DNA from: Undibacterium umbellatum
GTDB taxonomy: Bacteria > Pseudomonadota > Gammaproteobacteria > Burkholderiales > Burkholderiaceae_D
Direction of reading: 5' to 3'
Length of the DNA stretch: 64,000 nt
Assembly: GCF_014284125.1 (NCBI RefSeq)
Contig: NZ_JACOFX010000002.1
Location: 186,001 to 250,000 of the forward strand
Shown here: piece by piece, positions 16,832-25,900 of the stretch
Position numbering within the stretch: position 1 is the stretch's first letter
Layout: each line of letters opens with the position of its first letter
Notes under the pieces: model-generated
Database searches by the model: none
Seen by the model: only the letters and a program-made list of their open reading frames with translations
Told to the model about the DNA's origin: nothing
Position numbers and translations under genes: made by a program

Positions 16832-17176
16832 CTATCGCGACTTCCTCTTAAAAATCCCCAACACCACGATCAGCAGCAACAAAGGCAATAAAAACGGCGA
16901 GAAAATCATCAACAACAAGCCGCCTATCAACACTGCAAAACCCACCAGCAAGAACGACACACCGGCAATCACCAGTCCCGCCATGACCATGGCGAAGACG
17001 ATGGCGATGAGTGCTATCGCGATGCCACCTATGGAAAAACCACTGTCAGAAAAAATATCAAAGTCATCCGGACTCCAGTCCAGGTTCAAATCTACAGGGC
17101 TGTCCATGACATACCAGATGAGCAGCAACAGTATGCAAAATGCGGTGAAGCGGGCGGATGACTTTTGTTCGGACAT
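16832..17176 (-). CDS. Small hypothetical membrane protein
   Basis: 114 residues with three hydrophobic segments: ARFTAFCILLLLIWYVM, then GGIAIALIAIVFAMVMAGLV joined to IAGVSFLLVGFAVLIGGLLL, and FSPFLLPLLLLIVVLGIF, ending KRKSR. An acidic loop (LDWSPDDFDIFSDSG) separates the first and second. No family recognised. It lies 38 bases downstream of the SPFH/prohibitin gene on the same strand, so the two may work together in the membrane, as NfeD-type partners do with SPFH proteins, although this is not an NfeD sequence. Confidence 0.7.
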   Translation of the reverse strand: MSEQKSSARFTAFCILLLLIWYVMDSPVDLNLDWSPDDFDIFSDSGFSIGGIAIALIAIVFAMVMAGLVIAGVSFLLVGFAVLIGGLLLMIFSPFLLPLLLLIVVLGIFKRKSR

Positions 17177-17214
17177 GGTGGCTTGTTCCTGATTTATTCC
17201 TGGCTTCGTCGCGA

Positions 17215-18003
17215 TTATTTATTCACATTGATAAAGGGCACAGCACCACCCACGGTCGTCGGCAAACGGCCATCCCATTTTTCTATGGCCTTGGCCTGAT
17301 TCTCAGTTTCACGCAGGCGCAGCAGTTCTGGTGTGACTTGCTGTCTTTGCAGGGACAGTGCTTCTGCTTCGGCGCGGGCGCGGGCTATTTTTTGTTTGGC
17401 TTCGACTTCTATCCTTTGCAGGTCGCGCTCGGCCTTCATCTTCAATTGATCAGCCGTTGTTTTAGCTTCAATAGCTTCATTAAAGGTCTTGCTGAAGTTG
17501 AAATTGACGATGGAAAATTCATCGACCACAAGGCCATGTCTTGCCATGCGCTCTTTCAGGGCCAGGATGATTTCATCGCGGACTTGTGAGCGGCGTGAAA
17601 TCAATTCTTCTGCGGTGAAGCGGGCAGTCACAGCTTTGACGGCTTCCTGCACGCTGGGGATGATGATGCGCTCACCTGGTTCGTTGCCAAGGTCGCGATA
17701 GACTGATACCACTGCATCTGGCCTGACGTGGTAGTTGATGGCGATCTTGGTGTGCACGGTTTGCAAGTCCTTGGACGCTGCATCACCATCACCTTCCCCT
17801 TTTTGTATGGCGACTGATACTCTATGCATTTTTTGGGCGACAGGCCAGACCCAGTGTATGCCTTCGCTATAGACTTCATCTGAAGGTTTGCCAAAGGTGG
17901 TCAGCACGCCACGATGTCCCGCAGGGATAGTGGCGAATGGACTGAGGGCAAACAGGAATAGCAGGGCGATTACGCCAGCAGCTATTTTGAGCAGGTTTTT
18001 CAT
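17215..18003 (-). CDS. SPFH/prohibitin family membrane protein
   Basis: 262 residues. An N-terminal membrane anchor (LLKIAAGVIALLFLFALSPF) precedes the SPFH (Band 7) domain: TIPAGHRGVLTTFGKPSDEV, YHVRPDAVVSVYRDLG and FTAEELISRRSQVRDEI. A long charged coiled coil of about 60 residues follows (EAKTTADQLKMKAERDLQRI, then EAKQKIARARAEAEALSLQR). SPFH proteins form large membrane rings that organise proteases or lipid domains; the prohibitin group is closest here. ATG 18003 is preferred because the signal anchor follows it at once. Follows iaaA on the same strand with an 89-bp gap. Confidence 0.9.
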   Translation of the reverse strand: MKNLLKIAAGVIALLFLFALSPFATIPAGHRGVLTTFGKPSDEVYSEGIHWVWPVAQKMHRVSVAIQKGEGDGDAASKDLQTVHTKIAINYHVRPDAVVSVYRDLGNEPGERIIIPSVQEAVKAVTARFTAEELISRRSQVRDEIILALKERMARHGLVVDEFSIVNFNFSKTFNEAIEAKTTADQLKMKAERDLQRIEVEAKQKIARARAEAEALSLQRQQVTPELLRLRETENQAKAIEKWDGRLPTTVGGAVPFINVNK

Positions 18004-18092
18004 GATGTTTAATCTCAAGTGAAATGAAAACACTCGCAGTATAAGTGTTATTTGAGCAAGTACATCCGGTAATCGGTGGGGAAAAATACCGC

Positions 18093-19085
18093 TTAATTGC
18101 CGGGGGTGTAAATCGCAGAAACTGGGCTTTCACCAAGGCGTTGCCATGCGCGGTACATGCCTTCGGTATTGAAAGGCAGGACGATATTGCCCAGTCTGTC
18201 TACACCTATGATGCCACCCTGGCCGTCAACTAAAGGGAGTTTATCCATGACGACGGTATGAGCCGCTTTCTCCAGGCTGTATCCCAGGTATTGCATTTGT
18301 GCCGCAATATCATACAGGGCCAGGCTGCGCATGAAGGCTTCGCCAGTGCCTGTGGATGACAGTGCGGCGGTCTGATTATCCGCATAGCAACCCGCGCCCA
18401 GCATCGGTGTGTCGCCAACACGGCCCGGTAATTTATTGGTCATGCCGCCAGTAGAGGTGGCAGCGGCCAGGTTGCCTTGCAAGTCGAGTGCGACGGCACC
18501 GACCGTACCAAATTTTCTATCGGGATCAAGTGGTGCTGGTTCTACTGCTTTTCCTGATGTACTGGTCAGCAAATTTGCTCCATCGTGATCCAGCAGCACA
18601 CCAGATTCTAGCCTCGCGCGTTGCAATTGCGCGTGGCGTTCTTCAGTATAAAAATAAGCGCTGTCTTCAAACGGCAAGCCATGCTGACGCAGGAATGTTT
18701 CTGCACCTTGGCCCACCATCAGTACATGCGGGCTGTGCTCCATGATTGCTCTTGCCGCCTGGATGGGGTTACGCACATGCTGTACACAAGCAACTGCGCC
18801 AGCACGCCGGGTATTGCCATCCATGATGGCGGCATCCATTTCTATGGTGCCAGCATTGGTGAATACAGAGCCTTTGCCGGCATTGAACATGGGGCAGTCT
18901 TCCAGCAAGCTGACAGCCAGGCTCACTGCGTCTAGAGCACTGCCACCTTTCGCCAATACCTCACTGCCTGCGCAAACGATCGCTTGCAAGGTGCTCAGGT
19001 AATGTGCCTCGCGCTCTGCACTCAGCGTGCTACGCAAGATCGTGCCAGCACCACCGTGGATGGCCATGGCAGCACGCGCGCCCAT
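18093..19085 (-). CDS. iaaA: Isoaspartyl peptidase / L-asparaginase (Ntn-hydrolase)
   Basis: 330 residues. N-terminal AMAIHGGAGTI is the family start and the catalytic Thr194 lies in FGTVGAVALDLQGN. TSTGGMTNKLPGRVGDTPM is the conserved substrate loop. The precursor cuts itself before the Thr to give alpha and beta chains, then removes isoaspartyl residues from dipeptides and hydrolyses asparagine. The ATG at 19085 is two bases from the regulator's stop (19087), so translation is probably coupled. The RpiR-type regulator upstream likely controls it. Other starts (19154, inside the regulator gene, or 19067) are less likely. Confidence 0.94.
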   Translation of the reverse strand: MGARAAMAIHGGAGTILRSTLSAEREAHYLSTLQAIVCAGSEVLAKGGSALDAVSLAVSLLEDCPMFNAGKGSVFTNAGTIEMDAAIMDGNTRRAGAVACVQHVRNPIQAARAIMEHSPHVLMVGQGAETFLRQHGLPFEDSAYFYTEERHAQLQRARLESGVLLDHDGANLLTSTSGKAVEPAPLDPDRKFGTVGAVALDLQGNLAAATSTGGMTNKLPGRVGDTPMLGAGCYADNQTAALSSTGTGEAFMRSLALYDIAAQMQYLGYSLEKAAHTVVMDKLPLVDGQGGIIGVDRLGNIVLPFNTEGMYRAWQRLGESPVSAIYTPGN

Positions 19086-19086
19086 C

Positions 19087-20034
19087 TTAAGCTGGCCTGT
19101 CCATATCGATGATTTTGCTGGCTGCTGCTGCCTGCGATTTGCGGGCAGTGGCATTTGGTTCCTGGTACAGCCACGGCAGCATGAACTTGGTCATTTCAGA
19201 TGCAGCATGTACCGGGGCTTTTGCCTGATGGGCGACAGCACTGCAAATCGCTTCGATCAGGCACAGCGCTGCGCCTTCCGAGTTGGGAGAGAAATTGCGC
19301 CGGGTTTGCGCATACAGGGTGATATTCGCCAGCGAAGCCAATGGTGAGCTTGGCGCATCTGTCAGTGCCAGTATGGGCACATCCTTGTCGCGCAATTGCT
19401 GCAGGATGGTGACGACATCTTCTGCATAACGCGGGAAAGAAATGCCGATGACCAGATCACGCTCTGTGTACTTGAACAACTGGCGGGCAACATTCGATGG
19501 CCCGCCTGAGCCCAGCGTCGATTGCACGGTATTGCAAAACGGGTCCAGGCTATGCGCCATCAGGCCAGCCAGAAAGGCGCTGGCTCCGTAGCCCACGATA
19601 TATATTCTCTCTGCATTCAGGATCTGGCGCACGGCCTGATTGCACAAGTCAGGAGACAGCCCGCGACGGGTAGCTTCCAGATTGGCCATGTCTTCATTGA
19701 GCGAGCTGGAAATGATTTCTGTGCTGGTGGCAGGGCGCTGGATTTCACTGCGCAAGTTATCTATGGGCGCCAGCATGGCTTCAAAGCCATACACCAGTTC
19801 TGCCCGGAATTGCGGATAACCTTCAAAGCCCAAGGCTCTGGCAAAGCGATTTGCGGTGGCAACGGAAATGCCGACGGCATTCGCCAGCTCATCGATAGAC
19901 ATGGTGGCTGAGCGAAAAACATTCGACAAGACATAGTCTGCTGCTTTTCTGTGCGCTTTTGATAAGTTCATATAGACCTTGCCTATGCGCGCATTGACAG
20001 TACCACCCAGGGATTGCGTATCAGGACGATTCAT
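19087..20034 (-). CDS. MurR/RpiR family transcriptional regulator
   Basis: 315 residues. N-terminal helix-turn-helix (HRKAADYVLSNVFRSATMSI, then ELANAVGISVATANRFARAL) and a C-terminal SIS sugar-phosphate-binding domain (about 130-260: AERIYIVGYGASAFLAGLMA, DLVIGISFPRYAEDVVTILQ). These regulators sense phosphosugars; MurR senses MurNAc-6-P. Here the co-transcribed gene is isoaspartyl peptidase, so the effector may instead come from peptide or cell-wall turnover (inference). Inverted repeats just upstream of the start (20051-20120) look like autoregulatory operators. Confidence 0.92.
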   Translation of the reverse strand: MNRPDTQSLGGTVNARIGKVYMNLSKAHRKAADYVLSNVFRSATMSIDELANAVGISVATANRFARALGFEGYPQFRAELVYGFEAMLAPIDNLRSEIQRPATSTEIISSSLNEDMANLEATRRGLSPDLCNQAVRQILNAERIYIVGYGASAFLAGLMAHSLDPFCNTVQSTLGSGGPSNVARQLFKYTERDLVIGISFPRYAEDVVTILQQLRDKDVPILALTDAPSSPLASLANITLYAQTRRNFSPNSEGAALCLIEAICSAVAHQAKAPVHAASEMTKFMLPWLYQEPNATARKSQAAAASKIIDMDRPA

Positions 20035-20050
20035 ATCGACGGGCTTTTCC

Positions 20051-20120
20051 GATGAAATAGAAATGTAAATATAATTTCATCGATTTAAATTGTAAAGAAA
20101 TGAATCGTGTCAAATCGATG
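20051..20120. promoter_or_regulatory. Candidate RpiR operator repeats
   Basis: Two nested dyads lie upstream of the regulator: GATGAAAT (20051-20058) / ATTTCATC (20074-20081), and CATCGATTT (20078-20086) / AAATCGATG (20112-20120), both perfect. The TGAAAT…ATTTCA pattern fits known RpiR-family sites. Confidence 0.5.
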
Positions 20121-20314
20121 AATGTCTCTCTCCGTACATATTTTGGATAATTTGGTCTATTTAGGAGTTTTGTCAGGATAAACAAAATACATCAAATTTT
20201 GTTCTGAATTTACCCGGATTTACGCTTGCTAATGATTGTGTCAGGAGAAAGTCTTGCAGCTAAAGGATGGCTAAATGATAAGCCCGGTTATGTAAATCTC
20301 AGTAGCTGAAATGA
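20121..20314. other. Intergenic region between the RpiR regulator and mnmA
   Basis: Together with the operator region this leaves about 350 bases without a gene. AT-rich upstream of the regulator, then a terminator for mnmA at 20315-20340. No coding frame is supported. Confidence 0.5.
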
Positions 20315-20340
20315 AAATGCCCACAGACTCGTGGGCATTT
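20315..20340 (-). terminator. Terminator after mnmA
   Basis: AAATGCCCAC-AGACTC-GTGGGCATTT, 10-bp perfect stem, 48 bases beyond the mnmA stop, with a T-rich run on the minus strand side (ATTTTCATTT). Confidence 0.7.
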
Positions 20341-20387
20341 TTGAACCTGGCAAAGATTTTGGAAAGTCGAGTCTCAGCAGACCACTT

Positions 20388-21494
20388 TTAATCGGCCTTA
20401 CGGCTGGCGATATCAATAATCCCACCACCCAGGCAAACATCACCATCGTACAAGACGGCAGACTGCCCAGGGGTAACTGCCCATTGTGCCTGCGGGAAGT
20501 CCAGTTGAAAGCGCACGCTGTCGCCACTGAAATGGCAAGCCACATCAGGCTGGCGGTAACGGGTCTTGGCAGACAAGTCACCAGCTTGCGGCGCTTCACC
20601 AGCAACCCAACTGACTTGCCCTGCTTCGAGACCAGCAGATAATAACCAAGGGTGGTCATGGCCTTGCACTGCATACAGGGTGTTGGCTTCAACATCTTTT
20701 TTCGCCACATACCAAGCATCGCTGCTGCCGTCGGCATTCTGGTGCGACTTGATGCCGCCTATGCCTATGCCTTTGCGCTGACCCAGGGTATAAAAACTCA
20801 GGCCCACATGCTGGCCTATGATTTCACCTTCCGGTGTCTGGATATTGCCTGGCTTGTACGACAGATAACGGTTCAAAAATTCGCGGAAAGGGCGCTCGCC
20901 GATAAAGCAGATGCCAGTCGAATCTTTTTTCTTTGCATTCGGCAATTGCAATTGTTCAGCAATCTTGCGCACTTCAGTTTTGTGGATTTCACCAAGCGGG
21001 AACAGGGTATTTGCCAGTTGCTTCTGGTTCAGCCTGTGCAGGAAGTAGCTCTGGTCCTTGCTGGCATCCATGGCCTTCATCAACTGGAACTGGCCATTCA
21101 TTTCACGCACGCGTGCATAATGGCCGGTGGCGATGTAATCGGCACCCAGCTTCATGGCGTGGTCAAGAAAAGCCTTGAACTTGATTTCGGCATTGCACAG
21201 CACGTCCGGGTTGGGCGTGCGGCCAGCCTGGTATTCACGCAGGAACTCGGCAAAGACGCGGTCCTTGTATTCACTGGCAAAATTCACGGCTTCGATATCG
21301 ACGCCAACGACGTCGGCAACGCTGACGGCATCTATCCAGTCTTCACGGGTAGAGCAATATTCTGAATCGTCGTCATCTTCCCAGTTTTTCATGTACAGGC
21401 CGATGACTTCATAGCCCTGTTCTTTCAGTAGCCATGCCGAGACGGAAGAATCAACGCCGCCAGACATGCCTATCACTACTTTTTTCTTGCTCAT
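20388..21494 (-). CDS. mnmA: tRNA-specific 2-thiouridylase MnmA
   Basis: 368 residues. PP-loop [16 protein letters not shown] binds ATP. The two catalytic cysteines are in [14 protein letters not shown] and [13 protein letters not shown]. MnmA thiolates U34 of tRNA for Lys, Glu and Gln using sulfur relayed from IscS through Tus proteins. ATG 21494 overlaps the nudJ stop (ATGA), and [13 protein letters not shown] is the family start, so the 30-codon upstream extension is rejected. Same nudJ-mnmA order as in E. coli. Confidence 0.97.
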   Translation of the reverse strand: MSKKKVVIGMSGGVDSSVSAWLLKEQGYEVIGLYMKNWEDDDDSEYCSTREDWIDAVSVADVVGVDIEAVNFASEYKDRVFAEFLREYQAGRTPNPDVLCNAEIKFKAFLDHAMKLGADYIATGHYARVREMNGQFQLMKAMDASKDQSYFLHRLNQKQLANTLFPLGEIHKTEVRKIAEQLQLPNAKKKDSTGICFIGERPFREFLNRYLSYKPGNIQTPEGEIIGQHVGLSFYTLGQRKGIGIGGIKSHQNADGSSDAWYVAKKDVEANTLYAVQGHDHPWLLSAGLEAGQVSWVAGEAPQAGDLSAKTRYRQPDVACHFSGDSVRFQLDFPQAQWAVTPGQSAVLYDGDVCLGGGIIDIASRKAD

Positions 21495-21982
21495 TTTTGC
21501 GGTTCCAAGTTTCCAAGTGCGCTTGGATGGGTAAACAACAGGGACAGCGGCGCGCGCTTGCCCTGCAAATAATCTTCTATGCATTGCTTGACGAGAGGGC
21601 TGCGATGGCTGTCCTGTGTTGCCACGATCTCGTCATAACTCATCCACACAGTGCGCAAGATGCCGGTATCGAGGGCGCGCTCATGCGCCTTGCCCAGTTC
21701 ACCGGTAAAAGCAAAACGTAGATAAGTGACTTCTTCACCGGTCTTCGGTGAAACAAAGCGCGACAGGTAAGTGCCTATCAGCGCCGTTGGTAAGAAGTCA
21801 TGCGCAGTTTCTTCCAAGGTTTCACGGATGACGGCTTGAAGCAGGCTTTCATCAGGGTCTAGGTGACCTGCGGGCTGATTGATGCGCACGCCATCAATAG
21901 TTTCTTCTTCTATCATGAAAAACTGTTGGTTGCGCTCTATGATTGCGGCTACAGTGACGGATGGTTTCCAAATGGCAGACAT
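21491..21982 (-). CDS. nudJ: NUDIX phosphatase (NudJ-like)
   Basis: 163 residues. The Nudix box is visible as [20 protein letters not shown] followed by TAHD; the glycine usually two residues after the final EE is Ala here. E. coli NudJ hydrolyses HMP-PP and other nucleoside/thiamine pyrophosphates and its gene sits next to mnmA, as here, which supports the symbol. Start taken at 21982 ([15 protein letters not shown]) because GAGA precedes it; MSDLLREA at 22006 is possible. The stop overlaps mnmA by 4 bases. Confidence 0.88.
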   Translation of the reverse strand: MSAIWKPSVTVAAIIERNQQFFMIEEETIDGVRINQPAGHLDPDESLLQAVIRETLEETAHDFLPTALIGTYLSRFVSPKTGEEVTYLRFAFTGELGKAHERALDTGILRTVWMSYDEIVATQDSHRSPLVKQCIEDYLQGKRAPLSLLFTHPSALGNLEPQK

Positions 21983-22434
21983 GGCTTCTCTCAGTAAGTC
22001 CGACATTTTACTTTGCCGTCAAATTTTGTGTGGCAAACCAGCAAATTTGAAAGCGAATTAGCTAATGCGTAATTTATCTATGCCCGCTTATTTTCGAGGA
22101 TTCCTGCTATTTTTATTTTGCACCAAACTGGCGCAAGTGCAGGATTTGTTTTCAAGTGACTGTTTTTAAAGGAAATAATTTACTTCTATGTGGATATTCT
22201 GGGTATCGTCAGCTTGATTCTGTATAGTGATTTGTAGAAAACACAAAAAAGTGAACGGTTGTGCTAAAAAACATTTTGCGTGTAATATCGTTGTCGAATA
22301 TCAAATGTAAGATTCGGGTAAGAAAGTGATTTACCTGTATCAGCAAAAAATAATGGAGCGGCCAGAGCTTACCCTTGACCGCAACAGCACGTAATTGTTA
22401 CACCAGTATTCACACTAAAAAAGGGAGCAAATCT
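21983..22434. other. Gene-free divergent promoter region (nudJ / pntAA)
   Basis: About 450 bases, AT-rich, with many stops in all frames. It must contain promoters for nudJ-mnmA and for the transhydrogenase operon. No RNA gene, palindrome or coding remnant was recognised. Confidence 0.45.
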
Positions 22435-23550
22435 ATGAAAATCGGCATACCCGCCGAGTCACGGCCGGGGGAGACGCGTGTTGCGGCAACTCCAGAAACG
22501 ATAAAAAAATATGTTGCAGCCAAACATCAGGTGATCGTGCAGTCTGGTGCTGGCGTGGCGTCCAGTATTACTGACGAGGCTTACCAGGCTGCCGGTGCAG
22601 AAATCGGCACGGCTGCCGATGCGCTGGGCGCTGAGCTGGTCTTAAAAGTACGTGCCCCCAAAGCAGAAGAACGTGCCCTGATGAAATCAGGCGCTGTGCT
22701 GGTCGGCATGCTCAATCCTTTTGACGCAGACAATATTGCGGCAATGGCCACACACGGCCTGTCCGCATTTGCACTCGAAGCTGCACCGCGCATTACCCGT
22801 GCGCAGTCGCTCGACGTCTTGTCTTCGCAAGCCAATATCGCCGGTTACAAGGCCGTCATGCTGGCCGCCAATACTTATCAACGCTTCATGCCCATGCTGA
22901 TGACAGCTGCGGGCACGGTCAAGGCTGCACGCGTGTTGATCATGGGGGTGGGCGTAGCCGGTTTGCAAGCGATTGCCACGGCCAAGCGCCTGGGCGCAGT
23001 GATTGAAGCTTCTGACGTACGTCCACCCGTCAAGGAGCAAGTCGAATCCCTGGGTGCGAAATTTATCGATGTTCCTTATGAAACCGATGAAGAGCGCGAG
23101 ATCGCCAAAGGCGTAGGCGGCTATGCCCGTTCCATGCCAGCAGCGTGGATGGAAAGACAGGCAGCCCTGGTGCATGAACGTGCCAAGCAGGCCGACATCA
23201 TCATCACCACAGCCCTGATCCCTGGCCGCAAGGCACCGATACTGATTTCGGAAGAGACAGTAAAAGCCATGAAGCCAGGCTCAGTCATCGTCGACATGGC
23301 GGTAGAGCAGGGTGGCAATTGCCCTTTGTCTGAGCTCAACAAGACTGTCACCAAGTACGGTGTACACATCATCGGTGAGCCTAATCTGGCAACTCTGGTG
23401 GCTGCTGATGCATCGGCCTTGTACTCTCGCAATGTGCTGGACTTCCTCAAGCTTATTATCGACAAGGATGCTGCGCTGGCGATTAACCGTGAAGACGAAA
23501 TCATCGCTGCCACCCTGGTGTGCTCGGCTGGTGAAGTCTTGAAGAAGTAA
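22435..23550 (+). CDS. pntAA: NAD(P) transhydrogenase subunit alpha part 1
   Basis: 371 residues, the NAD(H)-binding domain I of proton-translocating transhydrogenase. Family start MKIGIPAESRPGETRVAATP, nucleotide fold VLIMGVGVAGLQAIATAKRLGA, and RPPVKEQVESLGA. The enzyme uses the proton gradient to reduce NADP+ with NADH. GGGAG lies about 8 bases upstream of ATG 22435. Split-alpha arrangement (PntAA/PntAB/PntB), but with panD placed between PntAA and PntAB. Confidence 0.96.
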   Translation: MKIGIPAESRPGETRVAATPETIKKYVAAKHQVIVQSGAGVASSITDEAYQAAGAEIGTAADALGAELVLKVRAPKAEERALMKSGAVLVGMLNPFDADNIAAMATHGLSAFALEAAPRITRAQSLDVLSSQANIAGYKAVMLAANTYQRFMPMLMTAAGTVKAARVLIMGVGVAGLQAIATAKRLGAVIEASDVRPPVKEQVESLGAKFIDVPYETDEEREIAKGVGGYARSMPAAWMERQAALVHERAKQADIIITTALIPGRKAPILISEETVKAMKPGSVIVDMAVEQGGNCPLSELNKTVTKYGVHIIGEPNLATLVAADASALYSRNVLDFLKLIIDKDAALAINREDEIIAATLVCSAGEVLKK

Positions 23551-23602
23551 AGAAGTAGATTAAAGTTTAAGATTTTTTTAAGTATCAGAAAGTAGAACGA
23601 CC

Positions 23603-23968
23603 ATGCAAAGAAATATGCTCCGCGCCAAAATTCATCGCGCAACTGTAACCCAGTGTGACCTGCACTACGAAGGATCGTGCGGTATCGATGAAGATCTGCT
23701 CGACGCTGCCAACATCATCGAAAACGAACAGATAGAGCTGTATAACGTCAACAACGGTGAACGCTTCTCCACTTATGCCATTAAAGGCAAACGTGGCAGC
23801 GGTGAAATTTCACTCAATGGCGCTGCAGCCCGCCGCGTACAACTGGGCGATCTGATGATTATCTGTACCTATGCGCCGATGACAGAAGAAGAAGCAAAAG
23901 CGTATAAACCAAATGTCGTTTTCGTGAATGGCAAGAATCAGATCACCAGTATCAAAGAGTATAAATAA
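23603..23968 (+). CDS. panD: Aspartate 1-decarboxylase precursor
   Basis: 121 residues. Self-cleaving pyruvoyl enzyme that makes beta-alanine for pantothenate and CoA. The Gly24-Ser25 cleavage site lies in [14 protein letters not shown]; the conserved [12 protein letters not shown] start and [20 protein letters not shown] are present. It lies 52 bases after pntAA and 83 before pntAB, on the same strand, so it is inside the transhydrogenase operon. This placement is unusual to me; panD is more often with panC/panB. The gene looks intact. Confidence 0.96.
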   Translation: MQRNMLRAKIHRATVTQCDLHYEGSCGIDEDLLDAANIIENEQIELYNVNNGERFSTYAIKGKRGSGEISLNGAAARRVQLGDLMIICTYAPMTEEEAKAYKPNVVFVNGKNQITSIKEYK

Positions 23969-24051
23969 CGTAGCCGGGGCAGGCGGCATCTAAAGTTCTG
24001 CTTGCTCATGTCTCGATTTGCATGTCTCAATCCAATTAAAGAGAGGACATC

Positions 24052-24375
24052 ATGGAAGTTAGTCATACCCTTACCAATCTCATCATCTTCGTGCTGGCAA
24101 TTTATGTCGGTTACCATGTGGTGTGGACAGTAACACCAGCCCTGCACACGCCTTTGATGGCGGTGACCAATGCCATTTCTGCCATCATCATTGTCGGTGC
24201 CATGTTGGCCGCCGGTTTGACCGAAGGCCTGCTGGCCCAGGTCATGGGCACGGTAGCCGTCGCACTGGCGGCAGTGAATGTATTCGGCGGTTTTCTGGTT
24301 ACCCAGAGGATGCTGGAAATGTTCAAGAAAAAAGAGCCTAAGGCCGTTGCCCATGCTGACAAGGAGGGCAAATAA
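24052..24375 (+). CDS. pntAB: NAD(P) transhydrogenase subunit alpha part 2
   Basis: 107 residues with three membrane helices (LIIFVLAIYVGYHVVWTVTP, AISAIIIVGAMLAAGLT, VAVALAAVNVFGGFLVTQRM) and a basic C-terminal tail. It is the membrane part of the split alpha subunit that, with PntB, forms the proton channel. GAGAGGA lies 6 bases before the ATG. Its stop overlaps the pntB start (TAATG). Confidence 0.95.
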   Translation: MEVSHTLTNLIIFVLAIYVGYHVVWTVTPALHTPLMAVTNAISAIIIVGAMLAAGLTEGLLAQVMGTVAVALAAVNVFGGFLVTQRMLEMFKKKEPKAVAHADKEGK

Positions 24376-25808
24376 TGAGCATGAATCTGGTAACGATGCT
24401 CTATCTGATCGCATCCGTCTGCTTTATCCAGGCACTCAAAGGCTTGTCCCACCCCTCCACGGCACGCCGTGGTAACAGCTTTGGCATGATAGGCATGGCA
24501 ATCGCGGTCGCGACCACCATTGCCCTGATCGTCAAACTGAAAAGCGAAAGTAGTGGTGCAGGTTTGGGCTATGGCCTGGTTGCCATCGGCGTCATCGTCG
24601 GTGGTGGCATAGGTGCTACGCTGGCCAAGCGCGTAGAGATGACCAAGATGCCGGAACTAGTCGCAGCGATGCACTCATTGATCGGTTTGGCAGCGGTGTG
24701 TATCGCCGTGGCCGTCGTGTCCGAGCCCTGGGTATTCAATATCGTCGCAAGAGACCAGCCTATACCTTTCGGTAACCGTCTGGAATTGTTTATCGGTACT
24801 TTTGTCGGCGCGATTACCTTCTCAGGTTCTGTCATCGCCTTTGGTAAATTGTCGGGCAAGTACAAGTTCCGTCTGTTCCAGGGCGCACCAGTCAGCTTCA
24901 GTGGCCAGCATCAGTTGAACCTGATATTGGCAATTGCGATGCTGGCTTGCGGTATTGCCTTCTGCGTCACGCAAAGCTGGACACCCTTCATCATCATGAC
25001 GGCTCTGGCCTTCGTGCTGGGTGTGCTCATCATCATCCCTATCGGTGGTGCTGATATGCCGGTGGTGGTATCGATGCTGAACAGTTATTCTGGCTGGGCA
25101 GCTGCGGGTATTGGTTTTTCGCTGAATAACTCCATGCTGATCATTGCCGGTTCGCTGGTAGGTTCTTCTGGTGCCATCCTGTCTTACATCATGTGCAAGG
25201 CGATGAACCGTTCTTTCTTCAATGTAATCTTGGGTGGTTTTGGTGGCGAAGCTGCTACTGCTGCTACGGGTGACCAGGCGCAGCGTACCGTTAAATCCGG
25301 TTCTGCTGATGACGTGGCTTTCCTGCTCGGCAATGCAGAGACTGTCATCATCGTTCCTGGTTATGGCCTGGCGGTTGCACGTGCCCAGCATGCCCTGAAA
25401 GAACTGACAGAAAAACTGACGCACAAAGGTATCACCGTCAAGTATGCGATTCACCCTGTGGCAGGGCGCATGCCTGGTCACATGAACGTCTTGCTGGCAG
25501 AAGCTGAAGTACCTTATGACCAGGTATTCGAGATGGAAGACATCAACAGCGAATTTGGCCAAGCTGACGTGGTATTGGTATTGGGTGCAAATGACGTGGT
25601 TAATCCTGCGGCAAAAGACCCCAAATCACCGATTGCTGGCATGCCTATCCTGGAAGCCTACAAAGCCAAGACCGTTATCGTCAACAAGCGCTCCATGGCT
25701 TCTGGCTATGCAGGGCTGGACAATGAATTGTTCTACATGGATAAAACCATGATGGTGTTTGGCGATGCCAAGAAAGTGATTGAAGATATGGTGAAGGCAG
25801 TTGAGTAA
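24375..25808 (+). CDS. pntB: NAD(P) transhydrogenase subunit beta
   Basis: 477 residues. About nine membrane helices form domain II, followed by the NADP(H)-binding domain III (VIIVPGYGLAVARAQHALKE, HPVAGRMPGHMNVLLAEAEV, VLVLGANDVVNPAAKDP, VIVNKRSMASGYAGLDN). Proton-coupled hydride transfer from NADH to NADP+. One-base overlap with pntAB; a hairpin terminator follows. Confidence 0.97.
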   Translation: MSMNLVTMLYLIASVCFIQALKGLSHPSTARRGNSFGMIGMAIAVATTIALIVKLKSESSGAGLGYGLVAIGVIVGGGIGATLAKRVEMTKMPELVAAMHSLIGLAAVCIAVAVVSEPWVFNIVARDQPIPFGNRLELFIGTFVGAITFSGSVIAFGKLSGKYKFRLFQGAPVSFSGQHQLNLILAIAMLACGIAFCVTQSWTPFIIMTALAFVLGVLIIIPIGGADMPVVVSMLNSYSGWAAAGIGFSLNNSMLIIAGSLVGSSGAILSYIMCKAMNRSFFNVILGGFGGEAATAATGDQAQRTVKSGSADDVAFLLGNAETVIIVPGYGLAVARAQHALKELTEKLTHKGITVKYAIHPVAGRMPGHMNVLLAEAEVPYDQVFEMEDINSEFGQADVVLVLGANDVVNPAAKDPKSPIAGMPILEAYKAKTVIVNKRSMASGYAGLDNELFYMDKTMMVFGDAKKVIEDMVKAVE

Positions 25809-25834
25809 TTTTCTGTAGCTGTATTGATCTGTAC

Positions 25835-25876
25835 AAAAAAGCCCCGCTGTGATTGACGTTGCAGCGGGGCTTTTGC
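25835..25876 (+). terminator. Terminator of the pnt operon
   Basis: AAAAGCCCCGCTG / CAGCGGGGCTTTT, 13-bp perfect stem with a 12-base loop, followed by TTTTGCTTT. Confidence 0.88.
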
Positions 25877-25900
25877 TTTATACGGCTAGGGTGTAAATCA

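Noticed and set aside
16471-17192. Several overlapping plus-strand frames through the repeats and CAACAG tract
   Set aside because: They arise from the repeats and from the antisense of the membrane protein gene; Gln/Asn runs come from the hexamer tract.
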